This document shows, in pieces, positions 10,723-20,971 of a stretch of 64,000 nt of DNA (position 1 is the first letter of the stretch; every line of letters begins with the position of its first letter). Under the pieces are notes generated by a model. That model was not told the DNA's origin. It saw only the letters and a list, made by a program, of their open reading frames with translations, and ran no database searches. The DNA lies in contig OX344763.1 in the NCBI GenBank assembly GCA_947034895.1, positions 22,103,001 through 22,167,000 on the forward strand. The letters run 5' to 3'. The translations under genes and the position numbers were made by a program. Source of the stretch: Rhytidiadelphus loreus. Taxonomy: Eukaryota; Streptophyta; Bryopsida; Hypnales; Hylocomiaceae.

Positions 10723-12075
10723 CAGTGCGGCGCATGTCAGCTTTGATCCATCGAAGACAGAAAAAACACTCGATCCCGGAAGACAAAACATCTTCATGAG
10801 CTAGAGGTAAAACTCCATTCGGAGCTCCATTGTGTACATTCGGAACGGAAGTTCATCAAACCTTCTTGGATCCTTGTACACGATGGTTTCCGGAGCTCGA
10901 AATTCCGGATCAATTCGAGCCTGGAATGCGTTGTCTTTGCTTTGGAGAAAAATGAGGCGGACTTTCTTGAGGGCTTTTGCAGAATTCGAAGGCAGATCGT
11001 ATAGCCGTTCAGTCTTTGCCGAATAATAATCCGAGAAACTTCGATTGAAGGTCCTGAGACCTTTATTCTTCTCCACAAATGCAAGAACTTGAGACTGATC
11101 GATCTCGTCAGCGACAATAAACAGCCACGCTTTGATTTCTTCCAACTTGGGTTCTTTCTTCTCTTGCATCGATGATAACGCCTCGTAGAAGAAAGGATGG
11201 TCAATGGTGGAACCGTCCTTCTCCAACACCCCTGGAATGGACCTGAAGTCAATAACTCCTAGAAGAATTTTACTTGCCGTCTCTGGCGTCCACATATGCG
11301 CCGGCCAATCGAAGTGTTTATTTTCTCCGATGCTATAAGGTCGCATATGAGCAACTCCCGTCGGTGCTTGGAACTCCATTTTCTTCTGGAGAAAGACTAT
11401 AAAGAATTCTGCGGCCTTCGGAGATATATTCACAGCTGTCTTGTTTCTTGCTCTGACTTGCTTGCCCGTGGCGAAGTATGCTTCACCCGGCCTCTCCAGG
11501 AGCAGGTTCATTGTCGCACTTGTGATAAGACGACTTCTTTTGAAGGATCTCCAGTTCTCGACAATGATTTCACCTTTTGCATTGAATAGGCCTAGTTCTG
11601 GAGCGAGGAGGTGAATCTCTTTCTTCACCATCATTTTTCGCTTGACCCTCTCCACCCAGTCCTTCGAGCTATAGCAACTCACTAGGACTGAAGTTATAGG
11701 CTTGATTGTGACCTTGGGATATAGTTGCGTCCGGTTGGGACCAGAACGATTGAGAATGTGTCTCGCCATTTTCCTCATGTCGTCATATGTCAGATTCCCA
11801 AGCGGCTTGAAGAAGTCCCGGCTTAGCGCACAACTTTCTTGCTTCCAATTCTCCCGCTCGTTGAACTTCATCTTGCTGTCAGGGTCGTATAGCTCGCCTA
11901 GGGCAGCATTCATGATCACATCGCTCCACAGCTTGAACAAATCATCGGGTGCAGCAATGAGCTTTAGCTCGTTTACAATTTTTAACTTGTCGTCGCCACC
12001 TTTTTTCTTTGCTAGCAAGTGGTTCTTATTTACATCAATCATCGCAAAACGCTGAGTGATGGCTTTTTCGAATTT
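10723..12075 (-). CDS. Exon 2 of the ParB/DndB-like gene
   Basis: 451 codons, phase 0 at both ends. The frame crosses TAG at 10803-10801 and continues 26 codons to a strong GTAAGT donor, which shows the stop is internal to the exon. No domain recognised; Trp/Arg/Lys-rich with a conserved-looking HMRPYSIGENKHFDWP segment. Confidence 0.55.
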
Positions 12076-12167
12076 CTGCAGTTCAGACGTCAACTATTAG
12101 TGAGGTGGTCATTTAAAAAGAAAATCTACAAGATATCATTACAAAAGCCATTTCTCCTTCAGGAGAT

Positions 12168-12196
12168 GCAATTCAGGTCGGTCCGACTTGAATTGC
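12168..12196. repeat. Palindrome at the intron 1 donor of the ParB-like gene
   Basis: GCAATTCAGGTCGGTCCGAC followed by TTGAATTGC, a near-perfect inverted repeat that ends inside the GTGAGC donor. Confidence 0.75.
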
Positions 12197-12200
12197 TCAC

Positions 12201-13643
12201 CTTGAACTTGGTCGTCAATGAAGTGATCTCTCTGCGGCTCAACCCTGACGAGGAACTTCCATCTCCTTTTGGATGCTTGGGTCTGCCCATAGCTATCCAA
12301 ACTGATCTTGCGCCGAGAATGTTAGTAGCCCACGACGACTGAATAACTTGGAAATGGTTGATGCGGTTGTAGTAGGCTGAGATGGACCTCAGTTTCTCTG
12401 CACTCAGAGACCAAACAATGAAACAATTCCAAGTCTTGAAATACTGCTTTACATCGTCGCTTACTCCACTTCCCTCCTCCATCATGAGTTTACTAGCGGC
12501 CACGCTGTGCTGACCATTGATGATATAGAACATGCCGTCCTTGACTTCATCCCAGCTTTCGGGTTGCCTCTTGTTCCCTGCCGACAGGACTGGCATGATG
12601 CAGAGTGTCTGCTTGGTGCTCTTGTTTGGGATATTGACAAGATAATTCAACTGCTCTTGTACAATTGTGTCCTCCTTGACGCGGACGTTGAACTCAGCCG
12701 GTGCAGCGATCAATTTTTCTATGGGAAGCTCCTTTTTTTCTTCCGCACCAAAGATATACGCACTTGAGCACGTCTCCCAATACTTCTTGTACATCTCGCT
12801 TACAAGTTTATAGTTGGGCTTCTGGTTTGTCCTAAGCGCTTCAGGAACCGTATTGAGTTCCTCCATTAAGCTCACCGGGTCGAGGCCAGACTGTTCGGAT
12901 GCTTTCTCTGCCGATTTTTTTACCGACGGTGTCGCTAATGGACTGCTTGGTGCTACAGACCTAGGAGTTACCGGTGGTTTTCTGTTTTTGCTTCCCCGAC
13001 TTTGTGATCCATGGGTTTTACGTCCTATGGAAGGTTGCCCTTCTGTCTGGCTAATATTTTCAATGGAGACGGTTCGGGGAGTCATGAATGACCTTTGCAT
13101 ATCATGCTTATCCTTGAAGACAAGAAATGAGTTCATGAGAAGTGTGAGCTTCGTGCACAGACGCTTTCCATTCAGAGGAGTTCCATCTTGATTCTCGTAT
13201 TCACCGGCATCCACCTTCTGCTCCAACTGCTTCAGTTCGACACTGTATGGTGTTGGTTCCAGGCTCTGGAGGAAAGGAGAGATGTTGAAGTATATCTTCT
13301 CGGAGTTGAGAAGAAGCGTGAAATGATATTGCTGCTCAGGTGTACGATCATTGTTTGTTGTGACGCAGTGGATTTTAATGACTGGAAAGATGTCGGGGGT
13401 GATCCGCTTCACTTTCTCGTAGAAGGTGAGGGGCAAGTATGCGGCTGAGTTCTTGTACTTCATGTTGAAGTGCATATTATCCTTGAAGGGCACCATTTTC
13501 AAGGTCCATGACTCCACTTCCTTGGGTTCTGAGAATTCCCACCAATCCCCTTCGATCATCATTTCGTCATTACTGGCGTCCTCGGGTTCAATGTCTTCTC
13601 TTTTCTTGAAGTAACATTTGAGAAGTTTGATAATGTCGTCCAT
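12201..13643 (-). CDS. Exon 1 of the ParB/DndB-like gene (carries the GQH box)
   Basis: 481 open codons from an ATG abutting an acceptor (TGGTACAG) to the donor GTGAGC. The GQH box lies near 12,500-12,545. Upstream, the 5' intron contains the left palindrome array. Confidence 0.65.
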
Positions 13644-13676
13644 CCTGTACCAGACATTAGACGGGTTAGGCAAGTG

Positions 13677-14416
13677 TGCATTTTAGGTCGGTTCGACCTG
13701 AAATGTCATTATTTGCTAGTCATTGAAGCTACAATGGTTATTTAATTTTGGCGGTATCAATGATTTTTTCTTTTTGTGCAAATTATTCTGTTCAGGTGGA
13801 CTAGACCTTAATTGATACGGAAGGGGATTTATGAGATATGTTCGTCTGGCCTGTCCTAGTAAGGAATTGAAGAGCTTCTTCATTCGGTTTTGGTAGATGT
13901 GCACTTTAGGTCGGCTCGACTTGAATTGCTCTGGGCAAGGATTTGGGATCTAGGTTTATGTGTGACTTCATTTTAATCTTCTATGCGATCTAAGGGCTCC
14001 TCAATTCAGTTGATGAAGGTGTGCTTTTCAGGTCGGTTCGACCTGAATTGCTCTGGGAAAGGATTTGGGATCTAGGTTTATGTGTGACTGCATTTGAATC
14101 TTCTATGCGATCTAAGGGCTCTTTAATTCAGTTGATGAAGGTGTGCGTTTCAGGTCGGTTTGATCTGAATTGTTCTGGGCAAGGATTTGGGATCTAGGTT
14201 CACGTATGATTGCAGTTCTATCTAGTAAGTGATCGAGGAGCTTCTCAATTAAATTGAGGAAGGAGTGCGATTTAGGTCGGTTCGACCTGAATTGCTGTAG
14301 GCGGGTGTTTGGGAATCAGGTTTTCGAAGGGCGGAAGTTTTATCTAGTACGGGATCGAAGAACTCTTCCATTTAGTTCTGGAAGGTGTGCACTTTAGGTT
14401 GGTGCAACCTGAATTG
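13677..14416. repeat. Left array of AGGTCGGTTCGACCT palindromes, ~122-bp period
   Basis: Palindromes occur near 13,685, 13,907, 14,029, 14,151, 14,273 and 14,395, all but the first gap spaced about 122 bp. Spacers share GGGATCTAGGTT and GAGGAGCTTCTCAATT-type phrases. The array lies in the 5' intron of the ParB-like gene, directly upstream of its coding start. Confidence 0.85.
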
Positions 14417-16480
14417 CGTTTTTGTGTAACCTGATTTTGGTTCCGAGATAATTTGGTTTTGGAATCCACCTGAGACCCTTTGATATCCGGCTGAGACCCT
14501 GTGATATCCTTTTATACCCGCGTTATAGTCCACTGATATTTACTGATAATCCAAGAACATGTTTGGTTTGAGGGTTTTGTGAACCCTAAACCCTGAATCT
14601 GAGACCCTAAAATGGATAACTGAAACCTACAGCTTGAACCCTAATATCCTAATACCCTAAACCCGAAGACATAATCCATATACTGCATGCTTTCTACATT
14701 TGCTGGAATAATGAGCATTCTAACTAACCTCCAAACTGAGCAAGAGATAAACTTGTCAAATTTTTGGTACGCCCAAGACACACGGAGCTCCAAATCCTGC
14801 AAGAATTTCAAGATCCACAACAAATTCAGCATTCTAAATTTCCATGAAATTGCTAAACATTAAACAAGCAAACACTACACAAGCTAGCACTAAACAAGCC
14901 AAAACAACCAAGAAACCAAGAAACCACTAAACAAGCCAAAACACTAAACAAGCAAGCAAAACAACCACCAAACAAGGTAGCCTAAACCGTAAACAAAATA
15001 GTGAACAAGCAACTCTACATTTTCAAAAAATCTCATACAGTAACATCTAACAAATCTAAACCCTAAACCGCAAAATTGAGAATCACTTAAACCACGAAAT
15101 TGACAATCTCTAGATGGACCTAATTTTCAGATGTAAATCCTAATACAGAGCTCAAAAACATCAAACTGAGCTTTGAATCCACATTGTACTACAAAGTCTC
15201 AGACAACACTTGAAACAAACTGAATTGAACAAACCCAATGTCCAACAACTGGAACGTAGAGCCTGAAATTGGAACAAAGAGCTGCCCCGGAATTGAAACA
15301 AGCGCCCACCTTGAAGAAGAACGATACACATGACAATTGAAACAAAGAGCCCAGGAATTCAATGAAAGAGGAGCCCAACAATTCAAACAAGGAGATGAAG
15401 AATTGAAACAAATCGGCCACATGAAGAACTGAAACAAGAGACCACCAATAATTGAAACAACAGACCACCCAGCTTTGAGAGACTAACAACTAAAAAAGCA
15501 CCCAGCTTCAGACCCTAAACTGAAACAACAGACCACCTTCAAAAACGAACAAGTGACACACCCGCCCAGCTTCAAGCTAAACCCCGCGTCCAACAATTGA
15601 AGTCCAACAATCAAAGAGCCCTCAAATTCAAACAAACAGCTGGAAATCAATGAAAAGGGAGCCCGGAAGTTGAAATGAAGCAAAGGAAACAGAAACTTAC
15701 CTTCGCTCCGTCGCTGCAGCAGCGACCACCGAGAATCGAGACAGACAGCAATTACAAACCCTAGCTCGGCAGCGAGCACAACAATTTCAACCCCTAGCTC
15801 CGTTGCTGCAGCAGCGACCACCGAGAATCGAGACAGACAGCAATTACAAACCCTAGCTCAACAGCGAGCACTGACCACCAAAATTCCAAACACTGCCACG
15901 AAAATTCAGAACCCGCCACAGCAATTTCGAACCCGCAACAACAACTTCAAACCCTAGCTCGGTCGCTGAAGCAGCGAGCACTGAGAATCGGTGGTCAGCG
16001 CGGACCAAACCCGAACTCCGTCGCTCATACCCCGTAGTCGCGCTGAACCCTAGCTCCGTCGCTCCACAACCGACCACCGAGAATCAGAAGCACACACGGG
16101 AACACGACAAAAGAAAACACAACGACGAAGCAGCGTCCGAGAAAGCAGGTGGAGAAACCCTGAACACGACAAAACCCGACCTCCGTCGCTGAAGCACTGA
16201 GCACCGCAATGACCCAGCGCACATGCGAAGTTTTCAACCCGCCACTCGTCATCCGCCACCACGTGTCGAGTTGTGGTTTGATGGACCAGAATTTATACAC
16301 ACTGGCGGACCTCTCCCACGCACTTCCAGTGAAAAACCTGGCACGCCACACCACGTCGGAAATTTGGAAGCTGATTCTGCAGCTTTGTTTTTTGAAAATT
16401 TAGTTCCATTCTCCCACAAATCTTTTAAATTTTCTCTCACGAATTAATCTTCTCTTGAGTTTTGATTCTTCTAATGTTCA
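14417..16480. other. Upstream region of the minus-strand gene: degenerate repeats and GC-rich 5' part
   Basis: Contains CAAGCCAAAACACTAAACAAGC-like repeats (14,850-15,000), a degenerate AATTGAAACAAAGAGCCCA array (15,220-15,480) and a duplicated CCGTCGCTGCAGCAGCGACC segment (15,700-16,080). I interpret it as promoter and 5' UTR of the minus-strand gene. Short Phe/Cys-rich open frames here are repeat by-products. Confidence 0.45.
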
Positions 16481-16499
16481 ATTACATTGTGGCAAGGAG

Positions 16500-16850
16500 A
16501 TTACATATCTCTTCAGTGTCTTTGTTTTCTTGCAATAGTGTGAATTACACAGCCAAAACCAGTTTGGGGAAAACCAGCTAGGTGAAAAAGCAACTAGGTG
16601 AAAAAGCAGCTAGGTGAAAATCCAATGAGAAAATACTGTTAAATGACCATGAATCCAAATACAACAATAGATGATTCTAAATTTTTACATATCTCTTGAG
16701 TTTCTTTGTTTTCTTGCAGTACTATGAATTACACAACCAAAACCAGTTTGGTGAAAACCAGCTAGGTGAAAAAGCAACTAGGTGAAAATCCAATGAGAAA
16801 ATACTGTTAAATGACCATGAATCCAAATACAACAATAGATGATTCTAAAT
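16500..16850. repeat. 186-bp direct duplication
   Basis: TTACATATCTCTT at about 16,500 recurs at about 16,686 with the following CCAGTTTGG, AGCTAGGTGAAAAAGCA and ATGATTCTAAAT phrases. A shorter AGCTAGGTGAAAA repeat is internal. Confidence 0.8.
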
Positions 16851-17345
16851 TATTTTTTGTTCATGAATCAGAAAGAGAATGTAAACCCTAAGCATAGGTT
16901 TGTATGCATCTAGCTTAACTCTTAAATGCCAAAGGCACCACAATATGGTATGTGCAAAACTTTCAAGGGAACTAAAATTTTACCAAATTCCTATTATTAG
17001 TGGTTTATATTTTTGAAAGATTCCTTGAGAAGTCTAGTTTTACCATCAAAAAAATAATCTGATTTTCACAATGAATGATTATGATTTTTCTATCCAAGAT
17101 TTTGTGCAAGGGTACCGTTTGCAATCTTGACAATGTTGAGGGCTCTTGGATTTCAGCCTCAAAATACAATAGACCTTGTATACAAAATCACATTAGAGAT
17201 TCATTTAAAAAAAATTTAGAGTACATTTTGAATAGCTATAAATTGATTGAGGTTATGCTTGATAGGCCCTTCAACCTCATATCTTTTTGTTGACCAACTT
17301 TTTAAAGTTTAACAAGCAAAAAAAGAGCTCAAAGATTTTCATCAA

Positions 17346-18220
17346 CGTGAATTTCATGACTTTATATTTTTTTGGACATGAAAGTACAGGGCAGCTTCTT
17401 CCTTTAAATTTGTGTTTCAAAATAAGGTCATTCCAAGTGACCACCACTTGCATGTTTTTTTGAATTCTTGTGTTCATGAGTAATTGCAACTTCGACAACA
17501 TGTTTCCCATTAGTTCCCAACGTGAATTTCATGACTTTATATTTTTTTGGACATGAAAGTACAGGGCAGCTTCTTCCTTTAAATTTGTGTTTCAAAAAAA
17601 GGTCATTCCAAGTGACCACCACTTGCATGTTTTTTTGAATTCTTGCATTCACGAGTAATTGCAACTTCGACAACATGTTTCCCATTTGTTCCCAACGTGA
17701 ATTTCATGACTTTATATTTTTTTGGACATCAAAGTACAGGGTAGCTTCTTGCTTTAAATTTGTGTTTCAAAAAAAGGTCATTCCAAGTGACCACCACTTG
17801 CATGTTTTTTTGAATTCTTGCATTCACGAGTAATTGCAACTTCGACAACATGTTTCCCATTCGTTCCCAACGTGAATTTCATGACTTTATATTTTTTTGG
17901 ACATGAAAGTACAGGGCAGCTTCTTCCTTTAAATTTGTGTTTCAAAAAAAGGTCATTCCAAGTGACCACCACTTGCATGTTTTTTTGAATTCTTGTGTTC
18001 ACGAGTAATTGCAACTTCGACAACATGTTTCCCATTTGTTCCCAACGTGAATTTCATGACTTTATATTTTTTTGGACATCAAAGTATAGGGCATCTTCTT
18101 GCTTTAAATTGTGTTTCAAAAAAAAGGTCATTCCAGGATAGGGTCTCTCATTAATTTATTTTTTGCACATGTTCTCTGCAAAACTTTCATGGGTGAATTT
18201 CACGATTTTTAATTTTAGTG
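17346..18220. repeat. 175-bp satellite, five copies
   Basis: CGTGAATTTCATGACTTTAT starts at 17,346, 17,521, 17,696, 17,871 and 18,046, an exact 175-bp period; the last copy degenerates and diverged relatives continue to about 18,480. The size is like plant centromeric or subtelomeric satellites, but here it lies between two divergent genes. Confidence 0.9.
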
Positions 18221-18667
18221 GACATTTTAGTAGAGGGCAAGGTTCATGCACCAATTTGTTTTTTAACATTCAAGGTCATTCAATGTTACCACCAAATTAA
18301 TATTTTTTTGGATATTTGGATTTAAGAATAATTGCAACTTGTACCACATGTTTGCACATTTTTTTAGGTGAATTTCAAGAGTTATACTTCTCTTGGACAT
18401 GAAAGTATAGTGCAAAGTTGCTGCACCAATTTCTAATTTCATGTACATGGTCATTCAAAGTTACCACCAAATGAATATTTTTTGGGATTTTTCAATTTCA
18501 GAATAATTGGAACTTCAAAATAATTGCAACTTAAGAATAATTGGAATTTAAAAATAATTAACACCACATGTTTGCATATATTTTTTTGGATTCTTCAGTT
18601 TATTCTTTATGATTTTTGAGTTCTTTTTTTTCCATTTAGAATATGTCAATTAGGTTTTGTAAAGGTG

Positions 18668-18721
18668 ATCCCTAACCCCAAACCCTAAATCCTAACCCTA
18701 AACCCTAAACCCTAAACCCTA
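18668..18721. repeat. Interstitial telomere-like repeat (CCCTAAA)n
   Basis: Several CCCTAAA units with variants. This is the Arabidopsis-type plant telomere sequence. CCTAAACCCTAA also occurs as the telo-box of plant promoters, which fits a position between divergent genes. Confidence 0.8.
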
Positions 18722-19160
18722 TGTTTGAACATTGAAATCAAAATTCTGAAATTTTGGAGAAATTAATATTAAATTTAAAACAAAGTTTTCACTTTTTGGA
18801 AATTCAAGTCTTATTTTAGACATGCTTTATTGGAAAGCGGAAGAAAAAATGCCTGGAAATGTATCATCTAATTTTGAAATGTATTGTTCTATTTCTAAAA
18901 TTGTGAAGTAATGGTGCTTTCTGTAGGTTGGTACTTCACGAAAAAGAATTGACTTTGGCATTTTCCCTTACTGGAAATACGGAGAAGAATCTCCAAAATA
19001 AAGTCTTTCCCGGAAAATATGTGTATAGTTTGCTGTCAAATGGGAGAAGAATCTTCCAAGGAATGACAGCTTGCACTTATCCCAAAAATACTTTTGCGTG
19101 AAAAAGTGCTCAAAATTAGAAGGCGAATCTTTCCAAAACAATTTTTGAAATTTGAACTAT
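18722..19160. other. AT-rich spacer, probably promoter-distal
   Basis: No coding signal seen. GGAGAAGAATCTTCCAA-like phrases recur near 18,980-19,060. Confidence 0.4.
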
Positions 19161-19169
19161 CTCTTTTGA

Positions 19170-19199
19170 TTTGGCGCGATCTTTCCCCCCCGCGCCAAA
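19170..19199. promoter_or_regulatory. Inverted pair of E2F sites
   Basis: TTTGGCGC (19,170-19,177) and GCGCCAAA (19,192-19,199) match the E2F consensus TTTSSCGC in opposite orientations, 14 bp apart, upstream of the DDE-type gene. E2F drives S-phase genes in plants, so replication-coupled expression of the transposase is inferred. Confidence 0.5.
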
Positions 19200-19658
19200 A
19201 CTTTGTGCATTCGCTTGTGACTTCTGCGTTTGCGTACTCTCATTCCATTTTCCGTCGTCCACCGCTGCTCTCCCTCAAACTTTTGTTCAATTTTTAGTTT
19301 CTTGACGTTGTTGTTTCAATTTCTGGAGCGAGTCATTGTTGAAGTAGGCGTCTTGATCTTGCAGGTACCGATAATGTCCTACTACATGAGATTGAATTCT
19401 AACACTTTGTTTGAGTGATTTCTGCGTTGCATTTGTGTTTTGTTCTACACCTCGTACTCTTGATTTCTAGGTAGTCAATCAGTTGCAGTGCATTCAAGGA
19501 AGTTCAATTGCGAGCTTCATTTTTTGGTATTGGGAAGAATGTCTAAGTGTGAATGGGTTTCCGTAAATATGGATCTATTTTTAGAAATAATTTATGATTT
19601 TAAAATAAAAACAGATTACTACACTAAATTAATAGACATCCAATTTGCTAGACGAGCA

Positions 19659-20884
19659 ATTCAGGTTGCACCAACCTAAATTGCATATCTTCAGTCCTTT
19701 GTCCCACACCTTGATTTCAATATGAAAAATCAGAAGTATAGATGTGCAATTCAGGTAGATCCGACCTGAATTGTCATTTCGGAAATCAACAGTCATTTAT
19801 AGCATTTCAGGTTGCACCAACCTGAATTGCATATCTTCAATTCTATGTTCCCCGTCTGGATTTATATATGAAAGAATTCATAAGTATACGTGTGCAATTC
19901 AGGTTGGTCCGACCTGAAATGCCATGTCGGAAATCGATTGTCTACTAATGCATTTCAGGTTGCACCGACCTGAATTGCATAACGTCAATTCTAAGTCCCA
20001 CGTCTAGATGTATATATGAAAAAATTCAAAACTATATGTGTGCAATCCAGGTTGGTTCGACCTGAAATGCCATGTCGGAAATCGATTGTCTACTAATGCA
20101 TTTCAGGTTGCACCGACCTGAATTGCATAACGTCAATTCTAAGTCCTACGTCTGGATGTATATATGAAAAAATTCAAAACTATATGTGTGCAATCCAGGT
20201 TGGTTCGACCTGAAATGCCATGTCGGAAATCGATTGTCTACTAATGCATTTCAGGTTGCACAGACCTGAATTGCATAATGTCAATTCTAAGTCCCACGTC
20301 TGGATTTATGTATGAAAAAATTCAAAAGTATATGTGTGCAATTCAGGTTGGTCCGACCTGAAATGCCATGTCGGATATCGATTGTCTACTAATGCATTTT
20401 AGGTTGCACAGATCTGAATTGCATAACTTCAATTCTAAGTTCGACGTCTGGATTTATATATGATAATATTCGTAAGTATAGATGTGCAATTTAGGTTGGT
20501 CTGACCTGAATTGCATACCTTTAATTCTAAGTCTCTCGTCTAGGTTTCTATATGGGAAAGTTCATTAGTATGGGTGTGCAATTTAGGTTCGTCTGACCTG
20601 AAACGTCCTGTCGGAAATCAATAGTCTATTAATGCAATTTAGGTTGCACTAACCTGAATTGCATATCTTCAAATTTTATATCCCACACCTAGATTTAAAT
20701 ATGTACAGAACAGTAGTATATGTTCTCAATTTTGCTTGATTCGACCCTTTATGTCATGTTGGAAATGAATAGTCTACTAATGCATTTCAGGTTGCACTGA
20801 CCTGAATTGCATCCCTTTATTTGAAATAGAATGTGAAAAAATGTTTTGTGTAATCACATAATTCAGGTATGACCAACCTGAAGT
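19659..20884. repeat. Right array of alternating palindromes, ~148-bp period
   Basis: AGGTTGCACCGACCT and AGGTTGGTCCGACCT alternate; the first type recurs at about 19,951, 20,099, 20,247 and 20,395 (148 bp). About 16 sites in 1.2 kb, each framed by CAATT/AATTGC or CATTT/AATTGC. The array fills the 5' intron of the DDE-type gene up to the acceptor TGGATTGTAG at 20,960. Confidence 0.9.
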
Positions 20885-20971
20885 GAAAATGAAACAAATC
20901 TGAATGCCTTTCCTACTATTTATGCGATAACTAGTTTTAAATTGTTTTATGTTATTTGGATTGTAGACAAG

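Larger units (their letters stand above)
9418..13643 (-). pseudogene. ParB/DndB-like 'GQH' protein gene, three exons, three nonsense codons
   Basis: Exons 13643-12201, 12075-10723 and 10506-9418 join in phase 0 throughout, with donors GTGAGC and GTAAGT and GCAG acceptors; ATG follows directly after an acceptor. The product would be about 1,294 residues. In exon 1 (residues about 370-385) YIINGQHSVAASKLM matches the GQHR-type box of ParB-N/DndB-like domains; the rest of exon 1 and exon 2 are unfamiliar. Exon 3 has a long Asp/Glu tract (10,200-10,266), a basic patch (GKKKKID) and a Gln/Ala-rich coiled coil. In-frame stops are TAG 10803-10801, TAA 9966-9964 and TAG 9831-9829, all one C-to-T step from Gln codons. 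All introns carry the AGGTCGGTCCGACCT palindrome. Likely a transposon-encoded DNA-binding protein; the domain call is by eye. Confidence 0.6.

Noticed and set aside
15189..15821. Phe/Cys-rich minus-strand ORFs
   Set aside because: They come from degenerate GAAACAA repeats and have no domain or coding features.
17277..18035. Repeated MGNMLSKLQ ORFs
   Set aside because: Same frame of the 175-bp satellite; not conserved outside it.
13677..20884. CRISPR-like array
   Set aside because: Repeats are palindromic with similar, not unique, spacers; the genome is eukaryotic; no cas-like gene.
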